Part shown: positions 42,599-51,718 of the stretch, piece after piece
How the letters are laid out: each line of letters opens with the position of its first letter
Position numbering within the stretch: the stretch's first letter is position 1
Assembly (NCBI GenBank): GCA_964643355.1
Contig: CAZXPW010000015.1
Location: 1 to 64,000 of the forward strand
Source of the DNA: FEN-1350 sp964643355
Lineage (GTDB): Bacteria > Planctomycetota > Phycisphaerae > Sedimentisphaerales > Anaerohalosphaeraceae
DNA length: 64,000 bases
Reading direction: 5' to 3'
Made by a program: the position numbers and the translations under genes
Notes under the pieces: model-generated
Databases searched by the model: none
The model's input: the letters and a program-made list of their open reading frames with translations, nothing else
What the model was told of the DNA's origin: nothing

Positions 42599-43770
42599 TC
42601 GGCGATCCGCTTGACACCCTTTTCGATATTCTGGATGGAACAGGCAAAACTAAGACGGATGTTGTTGGGCGCTCCGAAGGGCGCTCCAGGCACTACGGCA
42701 ACTCTGGCCTGTTCGAGCAATGCCTGGGCAAATTCCATGCTTCCGGTGATTTTGGTTCCGCCGATTGTACGGCCGAAATGCATGGAAACATCCGGGAAGG
42801 CATAGAAAGCGCCCGTTGGTTTGGGACAGACCACGCCGGGGATCGCATTGAGCATTTCGGCGATGACCTTGCTTCGTTGTTCAAATTCCAGACGCATCTT
42901 TTCGACGGCATCCGAAGTGTCTTTGAGGGCGGTGATGGCCGCATCCTGGGTGAAGGTTACCGGGTTCTGGGTCATGTGGGATTGGAGGCGAGCCATCGCC
43001 TTGATCACAGGAATGGGTCCGGCGGTGTACCCCAAGCGCCAGCCGGTCATGGCGAAAGTTTTGCTCAAGCCGTTGACGGTCAGAGTGCGATTGTATGCAT
43101 CGGGGCTGAGGGCCGCAAAACTGATAAACTTTGTATCGCCGTAGATCAGCTTTTCGTAAATTTCATCGGAGAGTACCATTACCTCGGTGCCTTCGAGGAC
43201 TTTGGCCAGCGAGGCCAGTTCATCGGGAGTATAGGTGAATCCCCCCGGGTTATTCGGGGAATTGAGGACGAGCATCGCGGTTTTGGAAGTCAAGGCCGAT
43301 TTTAGCTGGTGTGCGGTCATTTTGAATTCATTTTTTGGATCAGTCTGGACGATTTTCATGCTCCCCTCGGCCAGCTTAATCGTTTCCGGATATGTGACCC
43401 AGAACGGAGAGGGAACAATCACTTCATCGCCGGGATCGATGACGGCCTGCATGGCGGCATAAATCGAATGCTTGGCTCCGAGATTGACAATAATTTGGTC
43501 CGGGGTATAAGTTAAGTTGTTGTCGCGTTTCAACTTTTCGGCGACGGCGGTCCTCAGTTCCAGCGTGCCTTCGGCTGGAGTATATCGAACCTTTCCGGCC
43601 CGTAGGGCCTTGATGGCTGATTCCTTGATGAAATCCGGGGTGTCAAAATCCGGCTCCCCGGCACCAAAGCCGACGACATCAATTCCCTGTGCCTTCATCT
43701 GCTTGGCTTTCGAATCCACCGCGATTGTCGCCGACGGCGGGACGGCCTGCGCTCGTTTGCTGACTTTCAT
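42586..43770 (-). CDS. Class I aspartate aminotransferase
   Basis: 394 residues from ATG 43770, chosen because MKVSKRAQAVPPSATIAVDS is the family start and a GGAG lies upstream; a start 18 codons earlier is less likely. The segments GFGAGEPDFDTP, NSPNNPGG, and the PLP lysine in NGLSKTFAMTGWRLGYTAGP assign it to the AspAT Ib group. It interconverts aspartate/oxaloacetate with glutamate/2-oxoglutarate; some members also act on prephenate or aromatic acids. It is the first gene of the minus-strand run that ends with the GGCT fusion. Confidence 0.9.
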   Translation of the reverse strand: MKVSKRAQAVPPSATIAVDSKAKQMKAQGIDVVGFGAGEPDFDTPDFIKESAIKALRAGKVRYTPAEGTLELRTAVAEKLKRDNNLTYTPDQIIVNLGAKHSIYAAMQAVIDPGDEVIVPSPFWVTYPETIKLAEGSMKIVQTDPKNEFKMTAHQLKSALTSKTAMLVLNSPNNPGGFTYTPDELASLAKVLEGTEVMVLSDEIYEKLIYGDTKFISFAALSPDAYNRTLTVNGLSKTFAMTGWRLGYTAGPIPVIKAMARLQSHMTQNPVTFTQDAAITALKDTSDAVEKMRLEFEQRSKVIAEMLNAIPGVVCPKPTGAFYAFPDVSMHFGRTIGGTKITGSMEFAQALLEQARVAVVPGAPFGAPNNIRLSFACSIQNIEKGVKRIAEWLK

Positions 43771-43831
43771 ACCGACCTTGATCTCCTGATCTTTGAATTT
43801 TCGCTTGGGTTCACCTGCTTTCAAAGGAGAC

Positions 43832-43860
43832 TATTTACTCCAAATCCCGTGCAAGGTCAA
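43832..43860 (-). promoter_or_regulatory. Putative sigma70-type promoter of the aminotransferase operon
   Basis: On the minus strand, TTGACC (43855-43860) and TAAATA (43832-43837) are separated by 17 bases, about 60 bases before ATG 43770. The ISAs1 target duplication begins only eight bases upstream of the -35 box, so the insertion leaves the core promoter intact but replaces everything upstream. Confidence 0.6.
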
Positions 43861-43868
43861 GAAAAACC

Positions 43869-43878
43869 CCCTATTGAT
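43869..43878. repeat. 10-bp target-site duplication, left copy
   Basis: CCCTATTGAT lies directly left of the ISAs1-family element and is repeated exactly at 45117-45126. Confidence 0.93.
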
Positions 43879-45116
43879 CAGGGCAAACGCATCTTAAGTG
43901 ATTGCGTGAGCAAGACATAGCCGATGTTTTTATGGGGCGTTCTATGGAAGGAAGGCCCATCCCGTATTCTTGGGAGGCTATGGAGAGCGATGACGATCTG
44001 GGAGTACTTCAGCATTCTCCCCGATCCCCGTGTCGAACGAACGCGACTGCATAAGCTGGAAGACATTATCACGATTGCCTTGTGTGCCGTGATCGGCGGG
44101 GCCGAGACCTGGGTGGATATCGCCCGGTTTGGTCGTGCCAAAGCGGCCTGGTTTCGGACCTTTCTGGAATTGCCTTGTGGAATTCCCTCCCACGACACCT
44201 TTGGCCGGGTCTTTGCGGCCTTGGATCCAGCCGAGTTTGAGCGGTGTTTTCAGGCGTGGACGGCCGATTTAGCCGGGTCCAGTGAAGGCAAGCTGATCGC
44301 CATTGACGGCAAAACGATCCGCCGCAGCGTGGATCGGGCCAGCGGACGGGCGGCGATCCATCTGGTCAGTGCCTGGGTCCATGAGAATCATGCCGTCTTC
44401 GGGCAGATTCGTACGGAGGACAAGAGCAATGAGATCACGGCCATTCCCAAGCTGTTAGCGATGCTGAATCTGACCGGGGCGACGGTCACGATTGATGCCC
44501 TCGGGTGTCAGCGGGACATTGCCCGGCAGATCGTGGATCGCGGCGGGGCGTATGTGCTGGCGGTCAAGGCCAATCAGCCGGAGTTACACGAGGACATCCG
44601 GACTTTTTTGGATGACGCGATTGGCCGAAAGTTTGAGGGGATCCCCCACGATGAGTATGAACAAACGGAAAAGGGCCATGGGCGCATTGAAATCCGGCGA
44701 TGTTGGACGACGAATCAAATCGAGTGGTTGCGTCAACGACATGACTGGCCGGGATTGCGGAGCGTTGCGGCCGTGGATTGCCACCGGCAGATTGGGGATC
44801 AGGTCAGCACGGAACGACGGTATTTCATCAGCAGTTTGCCGGGGCATACGGCCCAGCGGCTTGCCCATGCGGTTCGGAATCACTGGTGCGTAGAGAATGA
44901 ACTGCATTGGTCGCTGGATGTGTGCTTCGGAGAAGACCAGAGTCGGGCTCGAATCGGAAATGCCGCCGAGAACCTGTCGCGAGTTCGACGTTTGGCCTTG
45001 ATGTTACTCAAAAACGAAACGACGGCCAAGGTGGGACTGAAAGCCAAACGCCTCATGGCCGGCTGGGATGAACAATATCTCCTCCGAGTCCTAAAAATTT
45101 AGATGCGTTTGCCCTG
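43879..45116 (+). mobile_element. Intact ISAs1-family insertion sequence
   Basis: A 1238-bp element with perfect 16-bp terminal inverted repeats (CAGGGCAAACGCATCT at 43879-43894 and its complement at 45101-45116). It is flanked by the exact 10-bp target duplication CCCTATTGAT and carries one intact transposase gene that overlaps the right repeat by two bases. Identical duplications and an unbroken frame indicate recent insertion. It sits between a methyltransferase gene and the aminotransferase promoter. Confidence 0.95.
43990..45102 (+). CDS. ISAs1-family transposase
   Basis: 370 residues from ATG 43990, preceded by GGAG. The N-terminal DDE_Tnp_1-associated domain (EYFSILPDPRVERTRLHKLE) is followed by the catalytic core. 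Probable DDE acids are in LIAIDGKTIRRS, TVTIDALGCQRD and HWCVENELHWSLDVCFGED. The C-terminal RVRRLALMLLKNE is typical. The full family length is present with no breaks, so it is likely active. Confidence 0.95.
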   Translation: MTIWEYFSILPDPRVERTRLHKLEDIITIALCAVIGGAETWVDIARFGRAKAAWFRTFLELPCGIPSHDTFGRVFAALDPAEFERCFQAWTADLAGSSEGKLIAIDGKTIRRSVDRASGRAAIHLVSAWVHENHAVFGQIRTEDKSNEITAIPKLLAMLNLTGATVTIDALGCQRDIARQIVDRGGAYVLAVKANQPELHEDIRTFLDDAIGRKFEGIPHDEYEQTEKGHGRIEIRRCWTTNQIEWLRQRHDWPGLRSVAAVDCHRQIGDQVSTERRYFISSLPGHTAQRLAHAVRNHWCVENELHWSLDVCFGEDQSRARIGNAAENLSRVRRLALMLLKNETTAKVGLKAKRLMAGWDEQYLLRVLKI

Positions 45117-45126
45117 CCCTATTGAT
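45117..45126. repeat. 10-bp target-site duplication, right copy
   Basis: CCCTATTGAT, identical to 43869-43878, directly right of the ISAs1-family element. Confidence 0.93.
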
Positions 45127-45162
45127 GGCAAGTGTGGAGGATATGGTCGTTTATCAGAATTC

Positions 45163-45927
45163 CTAAGGATTCTGATCCGGGGACGATTTCTGCACAACTC
45201 CTACAAGGGATAAGCCATAGGGGAATCGGATTCGCATTCTCAGGAAGAACCGCTCAGAAGCGAAAATGGAACTAAGAAGCTGATTGATCGGTCGGGGAAC
45301 CAGATGGAGATCCTTTGGACTTTTCCGCAAGGCGAACCATTGATTGGCTACTCGTTCCACAAACGCCAAGGGAAACAAAAAGAAGTTCATATAGGAAATC
45401 CAGGCGGATGCAATAGATCCGGAGGAATGAACAATCTCCAGAAGTTCACGGCGACTGTATCGTTTGTTGTGATGGTGAAACATATCGCGCTGTGTCCAGA
45501 GCCATTGAAAGGCCGGGAGGGTGCAGATAACATAGCCGGCAGGTTTTACCAGACGAAGGGCGGCGGCGAATCCGGCTTTGGGATCAGAGAGATGCTCCAA
45601 AACATCCAGCATCAGGACTGCGTCATAGCTGCACTCCTCTAATCCCGATAACTCCGGAAGAATTCCTTTCCGTGCCCGAACCCCGCGGCTGACACAATAC
45701 CCCAGAGCATTCTCGTTGTTGTCGATCCCCTCGGCTGAGTATCCCGCTTGTTTCAGGGCGACTAACATAGCGCCGCAACCGCAACCCAGATCGCAAACGG
45801 TGGGTTGATCCGTCGAATGAGTGGGAACCAGCCGATGTAGCAGAGATAATACGATTGCCCGCTTGGCGGTGAACCACCAATGGGTGGATTCCATTTCGTA
45901 CATTTCTTGGTACAGCGATGGTTCCAT
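45163..45927 (-). CDS. Class I SAM-dependent methyltransferase
   Basis: 254 residues. The SAM motif is VCDLGCGCGAMLVALKQAG, followed by YDAVLMLDVLEHLSDP. The N-terminal MEPSLYQEMYEMESTHWWF and the C-terminal hydrophobic FLFPLAFVERVANQWF resemble methyltransferases embedded in polysaccharide gene clusters. It probably methylates a sugar or lipid intermediate. It lies 29 bases downstream of the GtrB-like gene on the same strand. Confidence 0.85.
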   Translation of the reverse strand: MEPSLYQEMYEMESTHWWFTAKRAIVLSLLHRLVPTHSTDQPTVCDLGCGCGAMLVALKQAGYSAEGIDNNENALGYCVSRGVRARKGILPELSGLEECSYDAVLMLDVLEHLSDPKAGFAAALRLVKPAGYVICTLPAFQWLWTQRDMFHHHNKRYSRRELLEIVHSSGSIASAWISYMNFFLFPLAFVERVANQWFALRKSPKDLHLVPRPINQLLSSIFASERFFLRMRIRFPYGLSLVGVVQKSSPDQNP

Positions 45928-45956
45928 GGGGGCGCTCTCACATTCGAAGAATCGGA

Positions 45957-46943
45957 TTATATCGATTTCGACATTGCATTCGGATCAGACTGCGCCCAGC
46001 CGGTATCCTGTTGGGGCAGACCGGGAGACTTTTCAGCGGCAATATACAGAGGCCGGGCCTGAACCTGTTGATATATCCGACCCACATATTCGGCCATCAG
46101 GCCGATGATGAGAAGCTGGATACCTCCCAAGAAGAAAATCCCGGTAACCAGCAGGGCATATCCCGGAATCGGAATCCCGAAGAACCATTTCTGGAATACG
46201 ATGACTCCAATGAGTCCAAAACAGATCAAACAGACCAGAAATCCCATTAGAATCCCCAATCGCAGGGGGACATTGGAAAATCCCAGCATCACATCAAAAG
46301 CCAGTTCGGCCAGTTTGAACGGACTGTATTTGGTTTGTCCGGCATAACGATGGTCCCGTTCGTAGGGTACCGCGGTTTGACGAAATCCCGTCCATGCCAC
46401 AAGTCCGCGAACAAATCGATTTTGTTCCCGGCATCTGCGGAACTGGTGGACGACGGAGCGGTCCATGAGACGAAAATCGCCGGTATCGGCCGGTATATCC
46501 ACCGTACTCAGACATCGCAGGATCCGATAAAACAGCCATGAACTGGTACGCTTAAAGAGAGTTTCGCCCCGACGACGAATTCGTCGAGCATAGACGATCT
46601 GATATCCTTCTTTCCACCTGGCGACAAGTTCTGGAATCAGTTCGGGGGGATCTTGCAGATCGGAATCGATAATGATGGCCGCATCCCCCACAGAATGATC
46701 CAGGCCGGCCGTGGTGGCCGCCTCATGGCCGAAATTACGGCTCAAAAACAGATAGCGGACCCTGGAATCCTGTTGAGCCAGGTGCCGGATAATTTCTCGC
46801 GATCGGTCGGTACTGCCGTCGTCCACGAATAATAATTCAAAATGAAAATCGAGGCCTTTTTCCACCTGGAGTAAACGGGAATACAACTTTTCCAAGCAGG
46901 GCTCTTCATTGAATACCGGAATAATAATCGAAAGGACATCCAT
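45957..46943 (-). CDS. Membrane-anchored GT2 glycosyltransferase (GtrB/ArnC-like)
   Basis: 328 residues. The catalytic domain has SIIIPVFNEEPCLEKLY, LFVDDGSTDRS and DSDLQDPPELI. The C-terminal third has two membrane helices (about 230-255 and 265-295), as in undecaprenyl-phosphate glucosyl- or aminoarabinosyltransferases. The product would be a flippable polyprenyl-phosphate sugar for GT-C enzymes such as the one at 47987. Confidence 0.9.
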   Translation of the reverse strand: MDVLSIIIPVFNEEPCLEKLYSRLLQVEKGLDFHFELLFVDDGSTDRSREIIRHLAQQDSRVRYLFLSRNFGHEAATTAGLDHSVGDAAIIIDSDLQDPPELIPELVARWKEGYQIVYARRIRRRGETLFKRTSSWLFYRILRCLSTVDIPADTGDFRLMDRSVVHQFRRCREQNRFVRGLVAWTGFRQTAVPYERDHRYAGQTKYSPFKLAELAFDVMLGFSNVPLRLGILMGFLVCLICFGLIGVIVFQKWFFGIPIPGYALLVTGIFFLGGIQLLIIGLMAEYVGRIYQQVQARPLYIAAEKSPGLPQQDTGWAQSDPNAMSKSI

Positions 46944-47023
46944 CGCATTTCCTGGTTAATAAATATTTTTTTGCAAGGTTATCAACTCGTTATCCTGGAT
47001 TCCGTCTGGCCGGGATATTTCGT

Positions 47024-47959
47024 ATGATTTCCCACCGAGGATATCAGAATTTCGGTACTTTCACAAGTTCCCTTTATCGTCAATTCGATGAAAAGCGGGT
47101 ATTGACAAGGAATCCAAGGATTCTACAATACCGACCGATAATGCCTCTGGCCGTAATTCTGTTTGAAAGATATTTTGTGGCCGATCCTGCAGATCGAAAT
47201 CTATTGTGTTTAAACGACCAAGATAAGCGAGAATTAGTTGTTTTCCGAAATCTAGGGGTCGTTGTGTGGATCCTTTGTTTTGTGTTCCTTTCGGGTTGGT
47301 TGGTTTATGAGGGGACAAACCGTCGCCCCATTCGCCATCTTTTCGAATCTCAGTGGCTTCACTTCGGGGGCAAACCCCTTTTGAATCTCACCAAAACGGT
47401 TGATTCCTGTCTTCGTTTCGGAGGTCAGGTTGTTCGAGGTTGTGTGGTTAATATGTTGCTGTTGATAAGCGTTATTTGGGTGGCCGAGGGGTGGGTATTG
47501 GCCGTCTTGATTTTTCTGACTATTCGGCAGATTCGAAATCGCTCGAATCCCCGTACCGTAACAGATTTGTGTCTGGTAATAGTGGGCTGTATGGGGTGTT
47601 ATTTCGGGATGCGAATGTTCAATGAGGCAGAATACAAATTCCTAATTTTATTGAATGTTACTTTGGGGATTCTTGGGGGCGTTGGGGTTTGGACGCTTCG
47701 CCCCCGTCTTGGCACGGACGGGATGCCGGGATTGTTGGAGGTATTTGAATTTCCGGTCGCATTGGATCTGATTTCAATGATCCGTCCCCCGGAATGGGTT
47801 AATCGCCGTCGCCAATTTTTGCGTCAATTATATTCGTTCGATTATAATACTACACCCGTAAGACCGGTGGATGAAAATAACCGACGAAATCGGGCAGTCG
47901 AAGTCTATATCCAGCAATGCCGCCGGTTTTCAACAGCGCTCTTTTACTCGATGCGATAA
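47024..47959 (+). pseudogene. Truncated, rearranged copy of the neighbouring GT-C protein
   Basis: 311 residues in one open frame, but the content looks like debris. Residues about 75-150 (RPIRHLFESQWLHFGGKPLL) resemble the first loop of the next gene. Residues about 195-235 (CYFGMRMFNEAEYKFLILL) resemble a much later part of it. About 290 residues in between are missing. The first about 60 and last about 60 residues have no membrane character and no similarity. It could still make a small membrane protein, but I read it as a decayed tandem duplicate. Composition here is visibly A+T-richer than in the 2-30 kb region. Confidence 0.6.
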
Positions 47960-47986
47960 GGTGATACGATCGGCCGTCAACAAAAA

Positions 47987-49912
47987 ATGATGTTGAAACA
48001 TGTTCAGGACTCCTCTTCGGTTTCCCGGTGGATATCTCGTTTTTCCTGGTTTGTTGTCCTGATGGCGATCTTCGTTTGGTTAATAAATGCTCTTGTGGGT
48101 GAATCTGTGATCCGGTGTATCCATGAGGGGCATTTTCGCTTTTTCTTCGGGGAAAGTCCAATTCTGAATCCTCAAAAACCGGTTGATTTTTATCTTCGAC
48201 TTGCGCAACAGGCTGGTCGGGGGGGGCTTTTGTTCGTCCTCCTGGGGGTCGGGACAATTCAAATGTTTCGTTATCTGTTGACCGATCCTGCGAACCATTC
48301 GCGTTTTCTTGCCGGGTTTGCGGTTTTCATTTTTGCGGCGGTTTATTTGCTCAATCCGAATAACCGGATTGTCTCAATCCACGGTTTTATGCATACCGGT
48401 ATTGTATACCAAATCCTTCACGGAGGTCTTCCCCCGACGAATCCATTGTTGGCCGGAGAACCCTTACTGTATCCCTGGGGCCATCACTTTCTGGCCGCAA
48501 TCCTATGTCAAGTTTTTCGCATTTCTCCCGCCTGGTCGTTTGCCTTTCTGAATATTCTGTCGTTGACTCTTTGCATTATTTTGATCGCCGCTATTTCGCG
48601 GCGGTTGACCCACAATTCGGATTCCCATGTTTTTTCCGTTCTGGTTGGATTATTCGCATCAACCGTAATGAATCGTTCAATTCTCGAAGTACTTTCGAGT
48701 TTGATTAAATTTCAAATCGATTGGAGAGCGATTCCTCCCGGTCTCAAATTTGTCAACATGAATGGCGCCCCGATAGGCATCCTATTTTTCCTGCTGTCGG
48801 TCCTTTCCCTGATTCGGTTGGCGCAGAATCACCATTCCCGGCGATATACCGGATTGCTATTCTTGGCCGTCGTAGGATGTGGTTTTACCTATCCTCTGAT
48901 GTTTCCCGCTGTTTGTGCCTCTTGTGGATTGACGGCCGTAGTACTTGCCGTTTCCCGTCGCGAATTCATCCGCCAATCCATATCCGTTCTTGTGCGAATC
49001 CTGATCCCCCTCGGATTGGGAGTCGTTTCGTTGATCCCGTATTTGCGACTGATTTCCGGCTCAGATGCCGGAGCGAAAATCCAATTCTTTCAGCCCTTTT
49101 GGCTTCTTCTTCACGGAGTGGTTGTTCTGGTCATGTTATGGCCGATATTCCTTCTAATCTTTCTGGAACGAAAAACGCTGCAGCGTTGGAATCCCGAAGT
49201 GGCCATGATCCTTATCACGGTTACCCTGACCTGCTTTGCGTGTTATTTCAGCATGCATATGTTTCATCAAGCCGAATACAAATCTCTCATCCTGGCCGGA
49301 ATCGGTGTTGGATTTTTTGGTGGCATGGCATTTTCCAATCTGCGGAGTCGCCTTCATCCTTTTGCGTGGATTCTCCTGTTATTGCTTTTTCTTTTTCCAA
49401 TGATGCATTGCTTAATCCCGATAATGGTTTCTCATTCGTGGGTTCGTACGCCGGTATATCGTGAAGAAGGAACCACTTTGGGTTATTTTGTCCCCCAACA
49501 GGATCAACTTTATCAATGGATTCGGGATGAAACTCCCTCTGACAGCGTTTTCTTGGATTCCAGTCTGGATATTCCTGTCTTTGGTCGTCGAAGTTTATAT
49601 ATCGGCTGGGACGGCCAAAACACTCCTGGTTTTCTGCAAACGGGATACAACATCACTATGGAGGATTTACTGGGTCGGCAGTCAGGTTATAATCCTGAAG
49701 TGTTAGCCAGCCGGAATCGGATTCAGCGAGCGGTATATTCTTCTCATCAATCCCTTAATTCTTACGACCTGGCCGAATTGCGGCGATTCAATCCAGTGTA
49801 TATTGTCATCCGAGATCCCGGGTTATTCCCGCGTTTTGCCGGGGAAGACTTTGAGAGGGTTTTCTCCACCTCTTCCGATCAAATTCGGGTTTTCCGATTG
49901 CGTACTCCGTAA
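47987..49912 (+). CDS. GT-C-type polytopic membrane protein
   Basis: 641 residues with about 11-12 hydrophobic helices. The HTGIVYQILHGGLPPTNPLL and EPLLYPWGHHFLAAIL loops recall oligosaccharyl/mannosyltransferase-like GT-C proteins. The C-terminal soluble domain (QLYQWIRDETPSDSVFLDSS) resembles the lumenal part of such enzymes. The family is not identified more precisely. The ribosome site is weak. It is paired with a truncated copy immediately upstream and shares the same A+T-richer composition. Confidence 0.7.
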   Translation: MMLKHVQDSSSVSRWISRFSWFVVLMAIFVWLINALVGESVIRCIHEGHFRFFFGESPILNPQKPVDFYLRLAQQAGRGGLLFVLLGVGTIQMFRYLLTDPANHSRFLAGFAVFIFAAVYLLNPNNRIVSIHGFMHTGIVYQILHGGLPPTNPLLAGEPLLYPWGHHFLAAILCQVFRISPAWSFAFLNILSLTLCIILIAAISRRLTHNSDSHVFSVLVGLFASTVMNRSILEVLSSLIKFQIDWRAIPPGLKFVNMNGAPIGILFFLLSVLSLIRLAQNHHSRRYTGLLFLAVVGCGFTYPLMFPAVCASCGLTAVVLAVSRREFIRQSISVLVRILIPLGLGVVSLIPYLRLISGSDAGAKIQFFQPFWLLLHGVVVLVMLWPIFLLIFLERKTLQRWNPEVAMILITVTLTCFACYFSMHMFHQAEYKSLILAGIGVGFFGGMAFSNLRSRLHPFAWILLLLLFLFPMMHCLIPIMVSHSWVRTPVYREEGTTLGYFVPQQDQLYQWIRDETPSDSVFLDSSLDIPVFGRRSLYIGWDGQNTPGFLQTGYNITMEDLLGRQSGYNPEVLASRNRIQRAVYSSHQSLNSYDLAELRRFNPVYIVIRDPGLFPRFAGEDFERVFSTSSDQIRVFRLRTP

Positions 49913-49982
49913 TCCGCATGGCGGACCGGCCAAAGGACAATCTGAATCGCGGGTATCGGATGCGGAATCGGAAAGGAAAAGA

Positions 49983-50011
49983 TTGAATCCTCGGGTGTAA
50001 TGGCCTATAGT
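49983..50011 (+). promoter_or_regulatory. Putative sigma70-type promoter for the TRAP operon
   Basis: TTGAAT (49983-49988) and TATAGT (50006-50011) are spaced by 17 bases, about 75 bases before the substrate-binding protein start. Confidence 0.6.
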
Positions 50012-50086
50012 GTCATTCCGATCAATTTTCTAACCGGCCGGCGAATCACGGCCTGCGATTCGGAAGACAGAATGGAAAGGCGGAAC

Positions 50087-51070
50087 ATGCGGCAATGGTT
50101 GTTGGTTTGGGCGGTTTTACTGGCCTGTCAGGGGTGTTCCAAACGAAGCGATATCGTCGTCCTCAAGCTGGCTCACGGTCTGAACACGGAGCACCCGGTC
50201 CACAAGGGGATGGTCTTCATGGCCGAGAAAGTTGCCGAAAAATCCGGCGGCAAGATGCGAATCGATATCTATCCGAGCGAACAGCTCGGCCCGGAAAAGG
50301 AATGCATCGAGGCCCTGCAGTTCGGGGCGTTGGCGATGACCAAGACCAGTTCGTCTCCGATGGAGGCGTTTGTCGAGGACATGAAGGTGCTGGGGCTTCC
50401 GTATCTGTTTCGCGACAAGGAGCATTACTGGAAGGTTCTTAACGGTCCGATCGGAAAAGAACTGCTGGCGGCCGGAGAGAAAAAAGGTCTCAAGGGCCTT
50501 TGTTTTTACGACGCAGGGGCCAGGAGTTTTTACACGATTAACAAGCCGATCAACAGCCCGGCGGATCTGGTGGGTCTGAAGATTCGCGTCCAGAAAAGTC
50601 CGATCGCGATGGATATGGTCAAGGCCCTGGGGGGGACGCCGACGCCGATCGACTACGGGGAGCTTTATACTTCGCTCCAGCAGGGCGTCGTCGATGGCGC
50701 GGAAAATAACGCGCCGAGTTTGTACACTTCGCGGCATTATGAGGTCTGCAAGTATTACTGTTTGGACGAACACACGATGCCGCCGGATGTCCTGCTGATC
50801 AGTCCGGCCATTTGGAATCGACTGACGACGGAACAGAGGCAGATTCTGCAGGAAGCGGTGGAGGAATCGGTGGAGTATCAAAAACGGCAATGGGCGGAGT
50901 TTGAAACCGTATCCATGCTTGAGATACAGCCGAAGAATGGAAGCTCGGTCGGTGTGCAAATCGTCCGACCCGATAAGCAACCTTTCCGTGACACAGTTCG
51001 GCCAATGCTGGAGTCCTTTGCGGGCACTCGAATTGGCGACCTGATTCGGCGGATTCAGGAGGTGCAATAG
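50087..51070 (+). CDS. dctP: TRAP transporter substrate-binding protein (DctP family), lipoprotein
   Basis: 327 residues from ATG 50087 behind AAAGG. The signal peptide ends in LLACQGC, a lipobox, so the receptor is tethered to the membrane. KLAHGLNTEHPVHKGMVFMA opens the DctP fold. KIRVQKSPIAMDMVKALGGTPTP holds the conserved arginine that binds the substrate carboxylate, and QQGVVDGAENNAPS is the usual hinge motif. It binds a small organic acid in the periplasm. The facing uxaC gene suggests a uronate. Confidence 0.92.
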   Translation: MRQWLLVWAVLLACQGCSKRSDIVVLKLAHGLNTEHPVHKGMVFMAEKVAEKSGGKMRIDIYPSEQLGPEKECIEALQFGALAMTKTSSSPMEAFVEDMKVLGLPYLFRDKEHYWKVLNGPIGKELLAAGEKKGLKGLCFYDAGARSFYTINKPINSPADLVGLKIRVQKSPIAMDMVKALGGTPTPIDYGELYTSLQQGVVDGAENNAPSLYTSRHYEVCKYYCLDEHTMPPDVLLISPAIWNRLTTEQRQILQEAVEESVEYQKRQWAEFETVSMLEIQPKNGSSVGVQIVRPDKQPFRDTVRPMLESFAGTRIGDLIRRIQEVQ

Positions 51071-51072
51071 CC

Positions 51073-51660
51073 ATGCTTGCGATGATCAAAAAGGTTTTGA
51101 ATCTGTTTTTGGAAACGCTGCTGACGGTAGTCATGGCCGTGCTGGTGCTGGATGTCGTCTGGCAGGTAATCGCCCGCTGGATCATCAACCGACCGAATTC
51201 GGCGGTGGGAGAGTGGATGCGGAATTTGTTCTCGGGGTGGGGCGTCAATCCCACCTTTCCGTGGACGGAGGAACTGGCAACTTATCTGATGATCTGGGTG
51301 GGGATGCTGGGTGCCAGCGTGGCTCTCAATCGCGGTTCTCATCTCGGGATCGATTATTTCGTTTCAAAGTTCAGCGTCATCCGTCGGTTGAAAACGGAGG
51401 CGTTTGTCTTTTTTTGTATCGGGATGTTTTCGTTATTTGGGATGCTCATTGGCGGATTTCTGCTGGTCAGCAAGACTTTGGAGCTGGGCCAGATATCACC
51501 GGCCATGAAGGTTCCGATGGGGTATGTTTATCTGGCCGTACCCATCAGCGGATTCTTTCTGGTGATCTACAGCGTTGAGTTGCTCCTGGAGCGGATTTCT
51601 ACCCTTCGAAAAGGTACCGAGGTTGTCTCGTCGGCACAGGCACGATCGACGCCGGATTAA
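51073..51660 (+). CDS. dctQ: TRAP transporter small permease (DctQ)
   Basis: 195 residues with four hydrophobic helices and the motif FPWTEELATYLMIWVGMLGA, then GSHLGIDYF, both diagnostic for DctQ. It forms the permease with DctM. It starts two bases after dctP. Confidence 0.92.
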   Translation: MLAMIKKVLNLFLETLLTVVMAVLVLDVVWQVIARWIINRPNSAVGEWMRNLFSGWGVNPTFPWTEELATYLMIWVGMLGASVALNRGSHLGIDYFVSKFSVIRRLKTEAFVFFCIGMFSLFGMLIGGFLLVSKTLELGQISPAMKVPMGYVYLAVPISGFFLVIYSVELLLERISTLRKGTEVVSSAQARSTPD

Positions 51661-51718
51661 ATCGATGACTCTGTTGAACGGACGGATCATTAACCAAAGA
51701 CCTCAATAAGGATTGATC

